A stretch of DNA of 64,000 nt, taken from the NCBI RefSeq assembly GCF_000151315.2, contig NW_011887300.1, positions 268,968 to 332,967 on the forward strand, in the 5' to 3' direction. The notes beneath the pieces are model-generated. The model was not told the DNA's origin and did no database searches. It saw only the letters and a program-made list of their open reading frames with translations. The DNA is from Capsaspora owczarzaki ATCC 30864. Taxonomy: Eukaryota; Opisthokonta; Filasterea. Below are positions 36,164 through 46,239 of the stretch, piece after piece (the stretch's first letter is position 1; each line of letters begins with the position of its first letter). Both the position numbers and the translations under genes were made by a program.

Positions 36164-38263
36164 ATGTTGTCGTATCAAAGCATGAATCAGAGACAGCGCA
36201 AGTTCCATGACAAAGTCAAGAGTGCGAGTGGATTACTCAAGTAAAAAAAAACCGAGGTTCGTAGAGCATGTAGGATAGCGCATGTACTGACGAACTGGAG
36301 GACAGTTTGGATGAGAATCAGATTGGCGATAATGAAGCTCGGGCGATCGCTGAGGCTCTCAAGGTGAACAAGACGCTGACAGAGCTCCAGTGAGTCATCT
36401 CACATTGACTGTTGCATGGGAGTGATCAATCCAGCAGCGGGTAATAAGTGTGCTCACTGATGGAGAGGACGAACAGTCTGTACACGAATCGCATTGGAGA
36501 TGCTGGAGCGAAGGCGATTGCTGAGGCACTCAAAGTCAACAAGACCATGACTTTGCTCCAGTCAGTCATCTCATAGTTACTGATCTTGTGAGTGGGTGAT
36601 CAAGGAGCGGGCAGAGGGCAGAAGGAGTGCTCACGAATGCACAGTCTACAACAAAATCACATTGGCAATGCTGGAACACATGCGATCGCTGAAGCCCTCA
36701 AAGCGAACACGAGGCTACGCGAGCTCTTGTAAGGCGTTTTTCTTTGACTGCTGCATGTGAATGGGTAAACCAGCAGAATGTTCAAGAGAGCTCACTGGCG
36801 GAGGGGATGTGGATAGTCTGAGTGAGAATCAGATTGGCGATGCTGGAGCGCAAGCGATTGCTGAAGCACTCAAAGTGAACAAGACGCTGATTTCTCTCAC
36901 GTAAGATAGCGATTGCTGCACGATGCTCCGCAAGTCCTAAGACTCACGCTCCACTCTGACAATGTACTCGATAACAACAGTTTGTATGAAAATTTCTTGA
37001 CCAACGATGCAATCGCTGAACTCAGACGAACAGGCAATGCTGTTTGTAAACTTGAGTAAGACCTTGGTTGGATTCTTTCGTGAAGCAAATTTCGAACAGC
37101 CAATCATTCGCTTGCTTTGACAACATTTAAGTTTCGAAGCAGGCAAGCTTGACGACCAGCGTGTTCCATCGCCTGAAGAACTGGCTCTGCTTGCAAACGC
37201 TGCATCCGATATTCAGCAACTGCGCTCCTCGCTGGCTGCCAACGAGCAGGAGCTGGCTACCAAAGAGCAGGAATTGCAGCAACTGCGCTCCGATCTCGCT
37301 GCCAAAGATCAGGAACTGAAGTCAGCTCTTGAACAGATCGACGTGCTTAAGCGCCACCAGCCCGCCTTTGAATCCGCGGTGGACTTTGACGGCCACATCC
37401 AGCAAGTGTCTCTCGCAACTCTTGTCACGGCCACGAACAATTTCGCAGCTGGTTCTTTTCTCGGCGAAGGAGCATTTGGTCGTGTGTACGGTGCCAGCTT
37501 GCTTGGGCCTCCTGTTGCCGTTGCCGTTGCCATCAAGAAACTGTCCACTGAAGCAAAGCAAGGCGCTGCCGAATTCAAGTCGGAACTGGACTCTTTGTCG
37601 AAATTCCGCCACGCAAACATCATTGCCATTCTGTCGTATGCTGAGGAAGGCGACGAGCGATGTCTGGTTTACGAATTCATGCCGAATGGTTCTGTTCGCG
37701 ATCGTCTCAGTCGCAAGAACGACACTCCCGCGTTAACCTGGTCCCAGCGCCATCGCATTGCTGTTGATGTCTCCCGCGGCATGCACTATGTTCAAACCGC
37801 CTTTCCTGACCATGCACTGTTCCATCTCGATCTCAAGACGGACAATGTTCTGCTGGACGCGCATTTCAATGCGAAAGTTTCTGATTTTGGCCTCGTTCGT
37901 GCTGCCAAACACCTCGATGATAAGAGCTACCTGCGCACGCAGACTGTTCAAGGAACCATTGCTTACATGTGTCCCGAGTTCCTCGAAGAAGGCCGCATGA
38001 CCGTCAAGACGGATGTCTACGCCTTTGGCATGATTCTGCTGGAATTGACAACTGCAGCAAAACCAGGCACTCGGCTCAGGTCGGAGGTGCGAAAAGCTGT
38101 GAAAAACCAAACCATCAATGGCATGCTGGACTCGGCACTCAAACCAACCGAGGCAGAGAGTCAGAGCCTCAGCGAGCTTGTCACGCTGGCACTCGAGTGC
38201 CTTGAAGATGCACCTGACGATCGCCCATCCTTTGGTCGCCTCCTTGCCACTTTGGATCCCTGA
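36164..38263 (+). CDS. NLRC3-type LRR protein with RLK/Pelle-like non-RD kinase
   Basis: Seven exons: 36164-36240, 36306-36389, 36477-36560, 36645-36728, 36817-36900, 36981-37055 and 37132-38263, all phase 2 junctions, give 539 residues. Exon 1 opens MLSYQSMNQRQRKFHDKVKS. Exons 2-5 are exactly 84 nt each and encode one ribonuclease-inhibitor-type LRR (IGDAGAKAIAEALKVNKT); exon 6 is a degenerate repeat. A coiled coil (QELATKEQELQQLRSDL) follows. A kinase runs from about 265: TATNNFAAGSFLGEGAFGRV, VAIKKL, HLDLKTDN, DFG, TIAYMCPEF, TDVYAFGMILLEL. The ATxNF lead-in and overall pattern are those of plant RLK and animal IRAK/Pelle kinases. The residue before the catalytic Asp is Leu rather than Arg. 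No signal peptide or transmembrane helix is seen, so it is probably cytosolic. A role in immune-like sensing is inference. Confidence 0.88.
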
Positions 38264-38436
38264 TGACAAGCGCAAGTTAATGTAGACTGAAGTGTTCACA
38301 AACTTATCTCTCCAGCCAATCGCTCAAGTGCCAAGATTCATCTCTCAGGTTGTTGGCCCGAGGTGGACCTGTAACTAAAGCCGTATTGTTACAATGGTTG
38401 AGAACTTGGCTTGTTTATTTGAACTGGAGATTGCCA

Positions 38437-41020
38437 CTAGACATATCCGACATAAAGAGATTCAAACAAGAACTGTTTGGAAAACTCGCTGGGCACAAGT
38501 TGAACTTTCCAACCCTCGCGCATCTCTCGGATGATGTGATGATCCGCACGCCAAATCGTCACACACTCCAAGGTGGAATCGACCAAAGTCAGGTTCGCAT
38601 CACATTCGAATCGAACTGCACCTTGCTCATCTTGGACAGTCAGCACAACAACGCTGTCACCCGCATTGTGGGAAGGCTTCTTCCATTCACGAATCACGCG
38701 AATTGCTTTCACTTGGATCGGATTTTCATCGATGCTTCGAGGCACAGTGACTTTCAGCGGATGCTTGGGGAAAATGTCAGCAAAGTGCACTTGTTTGGTA
38801 TCTTGCACGCCTTGCCAGTAATGCGCTTCGTCCATAATGGGCTCCGCAATCTCGAATGGTAATACCGGTAGAGACGCGGGTTGAGCTTCCAGCTCCGGTC
38901 CGCCTGTCAGCAGGTGAAACACGGCCTGAATGTCTTTAGCAGTTGCCAACCGTGGACGCAAGGAGAGTGTAAGAGGGTTGATCTGGCTGTCGATGCTGCG
39001 CGAAGAACAAGCAAGATGAATTAGCAGTCACCAGCGCAAATCCATAGGTTGGGGGGGGGGGGAAGAAACAGTCCATGAGCATCACTCGGCTCCTTTTGAC
39101 AAGGGCAACTTACTTAACGCGACATTTGTCGTTCACTTGCCGTGCCTCATCGATCGCTTGAGCACCAAGATTGCCAATGCCATTACCCGTTAGACTGTCG
39201 CTCAACGAGAGTGAGGACGGCAACGCAACAAGGCCTTGTTGACCTGGCTCAATATCCAAAGCGGGTCAAGCGCACCGCAACTTACTCGAGTCTTTGCACT
39301 GTCATGTTGACTCTGAGTGCCTCAGCAAAGGCCTTCGCTCCAAAATCACCAATCTGATTCCCATTCAGACTGTCCGTCCCCTTTATCAGTGAGCACTCGT
39401 GCTGAAACCAACCACTCTCATGCATCAGTCAATGTGAGATGCCTTACAAAAGCTGGATCAGCGTCGAGTTCATCTTGAGTGCCTCAGCGATGGCCTGCGC
39501 TCCAGCCTCGCCAATCTGATTCGCCCACAGACTGACCATGCCCTTCATCAGGAAGCACTCTTCTGAAACACCCACTCTCATGCACCAACAAGAGTGAGGT
39601 GCCTTACTCGAGAAAAGTCAGCATCGTGTTCGATTTGAGTGCCTCAGCAATCGCCTGCGCGCCAGCATCGCCAAGCCGATTCTCACGCAGACTGTCCGTC
39701 CCCTCCATCAGTGAGCACTCTCAATGCCGTGCTGAAACCAGCCACTCACATGCATCAGTTAGAGTGAGATGCCTTACTAGAGCACAGCCAGAGTCGCGTT
39801 CACTCTGAGCGCCTCAGCTAACGCTTGTGCTCCGGCATCGCCAATCTGCTTATCAATCAAACTGCCCATCACCTCTATCAGTGAGCACTGAATTCCCTCT
39901 GCCGAATGACCCACTCGTGGATGCTTCAGTAACAGTGAGATGCCTTACTTGAGCCACGACAGCGTCTTGTTCACTTGGAGTGCCTTAGCAATGGCCTGCA
40001 CTCCAGCATCGCCAAACTGATTCCTATCCAAACTGACCATGCCCTTCATCAGAAACCACTCTGCTGAAACACCCACTCTCATGCACCAACAAGAGTGAAT
40101 TGCCTTACTAGAGCGTGCGCAGCGTTGCGTTCACTTTGAGTGCCTCAGCAATCGCTTTTGCTCCAGCATCGCCAATCTGGTTCCTATCCAAACTGACCAT
40201 GCCCTTCATCAAAAACCACTCTGCTGAAACACCCACTCCCCCTCACCAACAAGAGTGAGATGCCTTACTAGAGCGTGCGCAGCGTCGCGTTCACTTTGAG
40301 TGCCTCAGCAATCGCCTGCGCTCCAGCCTCGCCAATCTGATTCGCCCACAGACTGACCATCCCCTCCATCAGTGAGCACTCGTCTGAATCACCCACCCAC
40401 ATGTACCAACAAGAGTGAGATGCCTTACTTGAGCTTAGTCAGCGTCGTGTTCACTTTGAGTGCCTCAGCAATTGCCTTCGCTCCAGCGTCGCCAATCTGA
40501 TTCTGGTTCAGACTGTCATAATCCCTCCATCAATAAATCGCACTCTTCTGAAATCACCCACTCAAATGCATCAGTCAAAGTGAGTGCGTTACCGTAGCTC
40601 AGTCAGCGTCGTGTTCACTTCGAGTGCCTCAGCGAATGCCTTGGCACCATCATCATCAAGATGATGCTCCTTCATGCTATCCATCCCTCCATCAGTGAGC
40701 CATTCTCAATTTGCCCCCCCCCTCCTCCCGCCTCCGCTGAAGCCACCGACTCAAATGTTTCAGCATAAGCGAGATTCAGCTTACTCGAGCACAGTCAACG
40801 TCGTGTTCACTTTGAGTCCCTCAGCAACGGCCTGCACGTCAGCAACGCCAAGTCGGTCCCACCGCCTGTTCGTCCACTCCATCATCAGCACTCACGCGCT
40901 GTCCCGCTGTCTCCAATACACTTGGGCTTTCTCTTACAGGAGGTTATGATATACATTTGCACTCTTGACTTGGTCATACAACTTGCGCTGTAGGTCAGTC
41001 ATACTCTGATACGACAGCAT
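38437..41020 (-). CDS. NLRC3-type LRR protein with unrecognised C-terminal domain
   Basis: Thirteen exons: 41020-40938, eleven LRR exons between about 40872 and 39112, and 38986-38437. Exon 1 begins MLSYQSMTDLQRKLYDQVKS, nearly the same as the facing kinase gene. Each LRR exon is about 84 nt with phase 2 ends and encodes units such as IGDAGAQALAEALRVNATL. The last exon encodes 183 residues without detectable kinase motifs. It contains PVLPFEIAEPIMDEAHYW, HPLKVTVPR, IREWKKP and WKVQLVPSEFSKQFLFESL, and looks globular, mixed alpha/beta. I do not recognise it. The protein would be about 518 residues and cytosolic. It converges tail to tail with the kinase gene, 173 bp apart, and the two are clearly paralogous in their N-terminal halves. 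Confidence 0.8.
39112..40872 (-). repeat. Tandem array of eleven LRR exons
   Basis: Eleven copies of an 84-87 nt exon alternate with introns of about 75-105 nt, giving a period near 160-190 bp. Introns also resemble each other, with recurring ACCAACAAGAGTGAGATGCCTTAC-type and CATCAGTGAGCACT-type text on the plus strand. The unit of duplication was therefore exon plus intron. Copies around 40100-40280 are most alike, suggesting recent expansion or gene conversion in the middle of the array. Confidence 0.92.
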
Positions 41021-41221
41021 TGTGAAAATGCGAAAGACAAACAAACAAACAAACAAAAACTGAGCTCCGATTCTGAGAAAATTCAAGCGCTACTCTCCAA
41101 GCAACACACACGATCCAACCCATTGCACTTGTATTCCTGATCGTTCCTCGACTCCGTTTGTCATTGTTGGCACTGCACAGTCGTGGCGCATCTTCTACAG
41201 TACTTTATTGAATTGCTCGCT

Positions 41222-42001
41222 TTAATGCTTGGCTAGCTGGTCGGATTCGTTTGTGTAGCGTGCCAGTGGTTGGAGAAGCTTTCCCGTGTGTGGAGAAACA
41301 GCCTGTAAGAGTTGCTGCTCGAGTTGAAACATCTGCACAACGTACAAGCGGCGCTCAAAATGAGTAACCTTCGACCTCGAGTCAAGCAAAAACTATGAAA
41401 CGAAACAATTGTACTCACCTGGGCAGATGTGCGCATGGTGTCATGGTCATGGCCTAACAAGTGACACAACCCATGCGCAAGTAATACCGGCAGGCGGCCT
41501 TCGAACGTGACTTGATCTTTGAGACAATCGCGCTCAATCACAGCAGGACAGAGAAAGAGCTCTCCAATGTCCCGCACGGGGTCGCCGTACGCAGATTTCC
41601 AAGCTAGGTTGCACTTCTGCGCGTTCCGTAATTTTTCTTTGGGATGAGCGAGATTTTCTCAGAGATGGCGCCACACCCCTCTCCGCAGCCGTTACCTTCA
41701 TTTCCTCGAGAGATGACGCCGGGTGCTTGTGCAGTCCATCAGCAGCCACATCCATCGGATTGCCAAAGGCAAGAATGTCTGTCGGGCGTGCAGATCTGGG
41801 TGGCGGTTGAGCCGACGCCAGCTCGTGGCTTTGTGCTTGTGCGACGAGCGCCTTCATGCGTGTTTCGCCTACAAAGTGCACGCCCAGCGCAACACGACGA
41901 GGCTGAAGGCCTAATGCTGCCTGGAGTTCACCACATAATTGGCGCACCATTGCCATGGACACTGGCAAGCGGTGGCGGAGACTGGATGTGACATCGAGCA
42001 T
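41222..42001 (-). CDS. YBEY: YBEY endoribonuclease (rRNA maturation factor)
   Basis: Three exons, 42001-41696, 41616-41419 and 41332-41222, all phase 0, give 204 residues. The metal-binding signature HGLCHLLGHDHD lies at about 150-161, matching the UPF0054/YbeY consensus HGxLHLxGHDH with three zinc-binding histidines. GELFLCPAVIE and RLPVLLAHG upstream also fit the family (GDIvIs...). The N-terminal 30 residues (SSLRHRLPVSMAMVRQL) are basic and hydrophobic, consistent with a mitochondrial location as in human YBEY. Bacterial YbeY processes 16S rRNA ends, and human YBEY acts on mitochondrial ribosome assembly. The insertion between the first half and the motif (Pro/Ser-rich, about residues 60-90) is longer than in bacteria. 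Confidence 0.92.
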
Positions 42002-42365
42002 CGCTGCAAAAAGCGTTCAAAAAGGGAGACGACTGCGCGCTCAGCGAGTCAGAATGGGGTCGAATGTGTTTATGTGTTTGTTTATAGAAGCGACACGCAC
42101 ACGCGAGGACACAACAAACAGCTCAGAATGCACAGTGCGCAAAATGAAAAAAAAAAGTTGCCTGAAAAAACAGAAAAAACAAAACAAAATACAACACACA
42201 AAGTCGACCATCAGCAAGAGGCCTCTTCCGTCAGCGGGAGTGAGCACAGCCAAGGAAGAAGGCAATTCAGACGAACAAGCAACCGCCATCATCAAGAAAC
42301 AACGGGGTGGTGGTGGTGGTCGCAGCAAATTAGCATTAAAATAAACGTTCGATGGGACGGAAGTA

Positions 42366-44061
42366 TCATCGTCGCGAAGGAAAGTGTGAATGCTCCACTC
42401 GCTCGGCAGCGCGGATGACGGCAATCTTGGACTGGACGTCTTGAACCCATCCAGCCACGTCCACCTCCTCCTGTTCGTACTTTTTGATAAAATCTGTCTG
42501 CAGCAGTTCCACGTAGTTGGCGCGCTTCTCGTGATCTTTCTGCAAGCTGCAGGGGCGTGAACACACACACAAGTCAGAGCACCATTCGTCTCCATATGTC
42601 TTGCTTGAACTCACAGCGAGACAAACTCACCACTTGCTAAGGAAGGCTACAAACTCGGGCGAGAATTGACCTTCAGGCACGCTCGGAGCAGGGCCGTCGA
42701 CAATGTGCCGCAAAATACCAAAAATACTAGCATCTGGCGGATAGGGGTACCTGAAGTCATAGAGAGTCAACGCGAGAGTCAGCACGAGAATCACAACAAA
42801 TTTTTTTATGCCACAACAAAAGCAACCAAGCATCCCCGTGGTATGACGTACTTTGCAGTTGCAAGCTCCACAAGAGCAATACCAAGCGACCAGACATCCG
42901 AGCGAATGTCATACTGTCCTGCTAGAGCAATTCGCTCGGGCGACATGTAGTGGTTTGTCCCCACATATGTTTTGGCGACCGAGTTCTCGAGGCGACCACT
43001 GATGCCAAAGTCGCAAAGCTTGATCTTGCCGCTCGAGTCGACAAGAATATTGGAAGGCTTAACATCACGGTGGATGATTTGTAACCGTGACTTGAGGTAG
43101 TGCAGGCCGTGCACCACAGCTACCGAAATCTTGCCCAGAATCTTTTCGGGAATGGGTCCCGTCTTCTTGTAGATGACGTCAAAGCAGCCGCCGTCCATAA
43201 ACTCCATGCAAATGCAGATATCACCCTGCAAGGCGACGAAACAGCAATAAAGGGGGGGGGGAAAAAAACGACCCAACCAAAACAAAATGTGAGAGCGTGC
43301 TCAACCAACCACCACATGACATCTCTACGAGCACGAGTACGCACTTCTCGGAAGTAGGCTCCATAATACTTGACAATATAAGGGCAGGGCTCGGTGTCGT
43401 CTGTCGCGGTGCGCAAGACGTTGAGCTCGCGAATGAGCTGGAGCTTTTTGGACTCTTCGGTAATGTCCATGGGAATGTACTTGACGGCAATAATGGTTTT
43501 GGTGGGCTCGTAGATGGAGCGATGCACGGCACCGTATGCACCGCGACCAATCTCCTCGAGTTGCTTGAGCGACTCGGGCGAAATCTCGGTGCCGTTCGGC
43601 AGATGGACGGTTTGGGTCGGGATGGTGACTTGCTCGTCCTCGGCACGCAACGTCAGAGCATTGCGCTCAGAGTTGAAGATGTTGGGCTGGGCTTGCTGCG
43701 GGGTGGGTTGCGAGCCAAAACTTAGCTTGCCGGGTCCTTTGCGCATCGACAGGGAGCCGCCGCCACGCGCACCGGGGCCACCAACAGCACCTCCCGCGGT
43801 TTGTGCGCGAGTCGGGGTGGAAATTCCGTGTGCAGGCGACGAATTGAGGCTGAGCGAGTGGAGATCACGCGAGGCGTTGTCGACCGATCGGGAAGGAGTC
43901 GGACTTGCGGCAAGCCCGCCGACGGGTGTTGGTGCCATGACACCCATGCCATCAGCCAGGCCCGAGCGAGGCTGATAGTATGGGTTGCTGGCGCCCACCA
44001 CCGACGGCGCGGACGCAGACCCCGAAACCGGTCGGGAGGGCGAGTTGTGGGATGTTGACAT
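42366..44061 (-). CDS. MAP kinase kinase (MAP2K)
   Basis: Four exons, 44061-43345, 43225-42852, 42750-42631 and 42546-42366, with consistent phases, give 463 residues. A disordered Ser/Pro/Gly leader of about 160 residues precedes the kinase: EEIGRGAYGAVHRSIYEP, IAVKYIPMD, MEFMDGGCFDVIYKK, HRDVKPSNILV, DFGISGRLENSVAKTYVGT, YMSPERI, SDVWSLGIALVELA. The activation loop has Ser and Thr at S-V-A-K-T, the usual MAP2K double phosphorylation site, closest to the MKK3/4/6 style. The GISG after DFG is typical of MAP2Ks. The C-terminal lobe ends DFIKKYEQEEVDVAGWV, parallel to the docking region of MKKs. It would phosphorylate a MAPK; I cannot say which. Start at 44061 was chosen as the first ATG followed by typical leader codons. 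Confidence 0.93.
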
Positions 44062-45117
44062 GGTGTGTTTGACCGTATGCGAGTCTTTTGGTGTTTTTGC
44101 CAAAAACCAAGAGTGCGTTCGAAAAGCGACAAAGTGTTCAGGAGAAAGGTGCCACGGAAGAGCGCCAAACGAGCACACTCAACAATGGAAGGCGAGACGA
44201 CAGCAGCTGGACAAGGGTGACTCCTTGCACTACGGTGTCAGCGTTGAGAATTTGAACGAGATGCAATCTACAGCAGCGAGATGGAGATCACACACGACGA
44301 CTTGGCGAAGGACGGTTGGAAATAAAAAAAAAACCTGTCACATTAATGGTCAAACCAATCAACGCGTGAGTTTAACAGTGGAGAGATTTCTGTTGTGTCG
44401 TGGATTTGCAGGGCATCAACATTGTAGTAGTTTGATACACTTCAAACATCGGGAGGAAGTGCCAAACGGAGGTTAAAACAAGCAGAAAAGCATGAGAGAC
44501 GTGATCGAAGGGGAATATTGTCAAAATAAATACATCAAATAAAAAAAAATAATAATAAATAAATCCCCTTCCTCTTCAACGTTGAACCCAAAGCCAAGCC
44601 GTCTGCTCCCGAAAACGCCCGAAGCAACGGAGGGCAGAGCGAGCAGAGCATGAGATTGAAGCAAATGAGTTGACAAGTGGTGATATTGCTTGCTTGCTGC
44701 TTGCTTGCTTGCTGTTCAGTGGACATGAGTCCAACAACCTATGTGTGCCCTTCGTTGAAACAGCCAAGCCGTTCTCGAGGCAAAAATCGCGGTCTGGCGC
44801 TTTTGTTGTTGTTGTTGCGTTTGCGCTCCGACCTCGACAACCAGCGACAGGAGTAGAAGGGGATGAATGGCTGAGAAACCAGACGCGGTCTCAATGCGGG
44901 TTCCGAAACGGCCATGGCCGAGAGAGCGAGAAACAGTGGCAGACTGCCGGGCCACAAGAAGAACTGACCCTCGCTCTCTGTGTCTCACGCCCCAAGACAC
45001 GATGATGATCATTGATGAAAGGCGTCGTGCGCTGATGACGAGCCAGCTGTCGAAACGAATGCACTCGGCTCGAGCAAAGAGAAGGAAAGGGCAACGATCA
45101 AAGGGGCGTCGAGCTAC

Positions 45118-45179
<62 letters not shown>

Positions 45180-46239
45180 GACATCAGCACTCTACGAACA
45201 CACACCGCTGGGCCACAGGCGCAGGAAACGCAGCGACAACGTCAAAGCGCGTATGTGTGTGTTCTGTAGGATGGGCCAAAGTCGGAGGCGTCCAGCAGCA
45301 AACAGCGCGATGCAACAAAGGCAGCTGGAGAAAAAAAAAAAAAAAAGATAAATGCTGGTACAGCCTGAATGCTCTCAACTCTCGGCCTCCCTCTGTGCTG
45401 AATCGACAGCAACCCCCCACCAAGCATGAGCATTCGAGAAAGAGGGGTAGACGAGCGTCAAGGGGAAGAGTGAAGAGAGCCCACATCACCCAAAGTGCAG
45501 GCAAAGAAGGCAAAGTAAAAGTAAAAAAAAAAAAAAAAGAAAAAAAAAGAAAAAAAAAGAAAAAAAAAAAGAAACAAAAAAAAAAAAAAAAAAAAAAAGA
45601 AATAAAAAAAAAAAGAAAGATAAATCAAATGGAAGGTCAAAGAGAACGAACGAACGAACGATTTGTCAAAGTCGATACGAGACGATATCGACAAAAGCAG
45701 CCCGAGCGAGCACAAGAGAGGAGAGAGAGAGAGAGAGTGATGACCCCCAGTGAAGTGAAGCCTGGGAGTCAGGGCTCAAATGACAAACTCCAGCGATGAA
45801 AACACGACTCACGTAAAAACGAAGAAAGACGGAAAGAAATAAAAAAAAAAAAAAAAGGACTGATTCATTTTTTTGGTTGGATTGGATTTGTGACATGGCA
45901 TTGAGTCGAGCCATTCTTCCATGCACGCGCGCTAGTGTTGAGTTGTATTGCTCGTTGCATGTTTATACACCGATGATCCTTGCAATCGAGACGCCGGAGG
46001 CACCTCGAAAACAAGCCCTGGTTCACTTTTTGGCGGGTAGCTCAATTGCGCAGAGCCCTACGTCTTTCTCTCAGCTTCTTGCGTGCTCGCTCTCCACCCC
46101 CTCGTACACCGATGACCTTGCAGTCGAGATCATCTCATCACGCACACCAATAAAGCCAAAAGCGCCTTCCTGATTTGATTCTTGTTCAGTTCATCTTGTT
46201 TTATCTTTATCTTTTGTTTTTGTTTCTTCTTCACTTGAA
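44062..46239. other. Intergenic region with very long A tracts
   Basis: 2.2 kb without a supported gene. Purine-rich and A-rich blocks dominate 45100-45860, including an A run of about 58 nt and a series of (A)n-G blocks at 45522-45620. A frame open across these blocks encodes only poly-Lys. An imperfect direct repeat of about 27 nt (TACACCGATGATCCTTGCAA and TACACCGATGACCTTGCAGT) occurs at about 45965 and 46107. Confidence 0.5.
45119..45176. repeat. Poly(A) tract, about 58 nt
   Basis: This is one of the two longest homopolymers in the window. It is followed by unique sequence with no target-site duplication or element body that I can see, so it is not evidently a retroposed tail. Confidence 0.9.

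Noticed and set aside
44867-45799. Long plus-strand open frame of about 310 codons
   Set aside because: It exists because an A tract of about 58 nt and adjoining (A)nG blocks encode poly-Lys. There is no codon bias and no splice or domain support.
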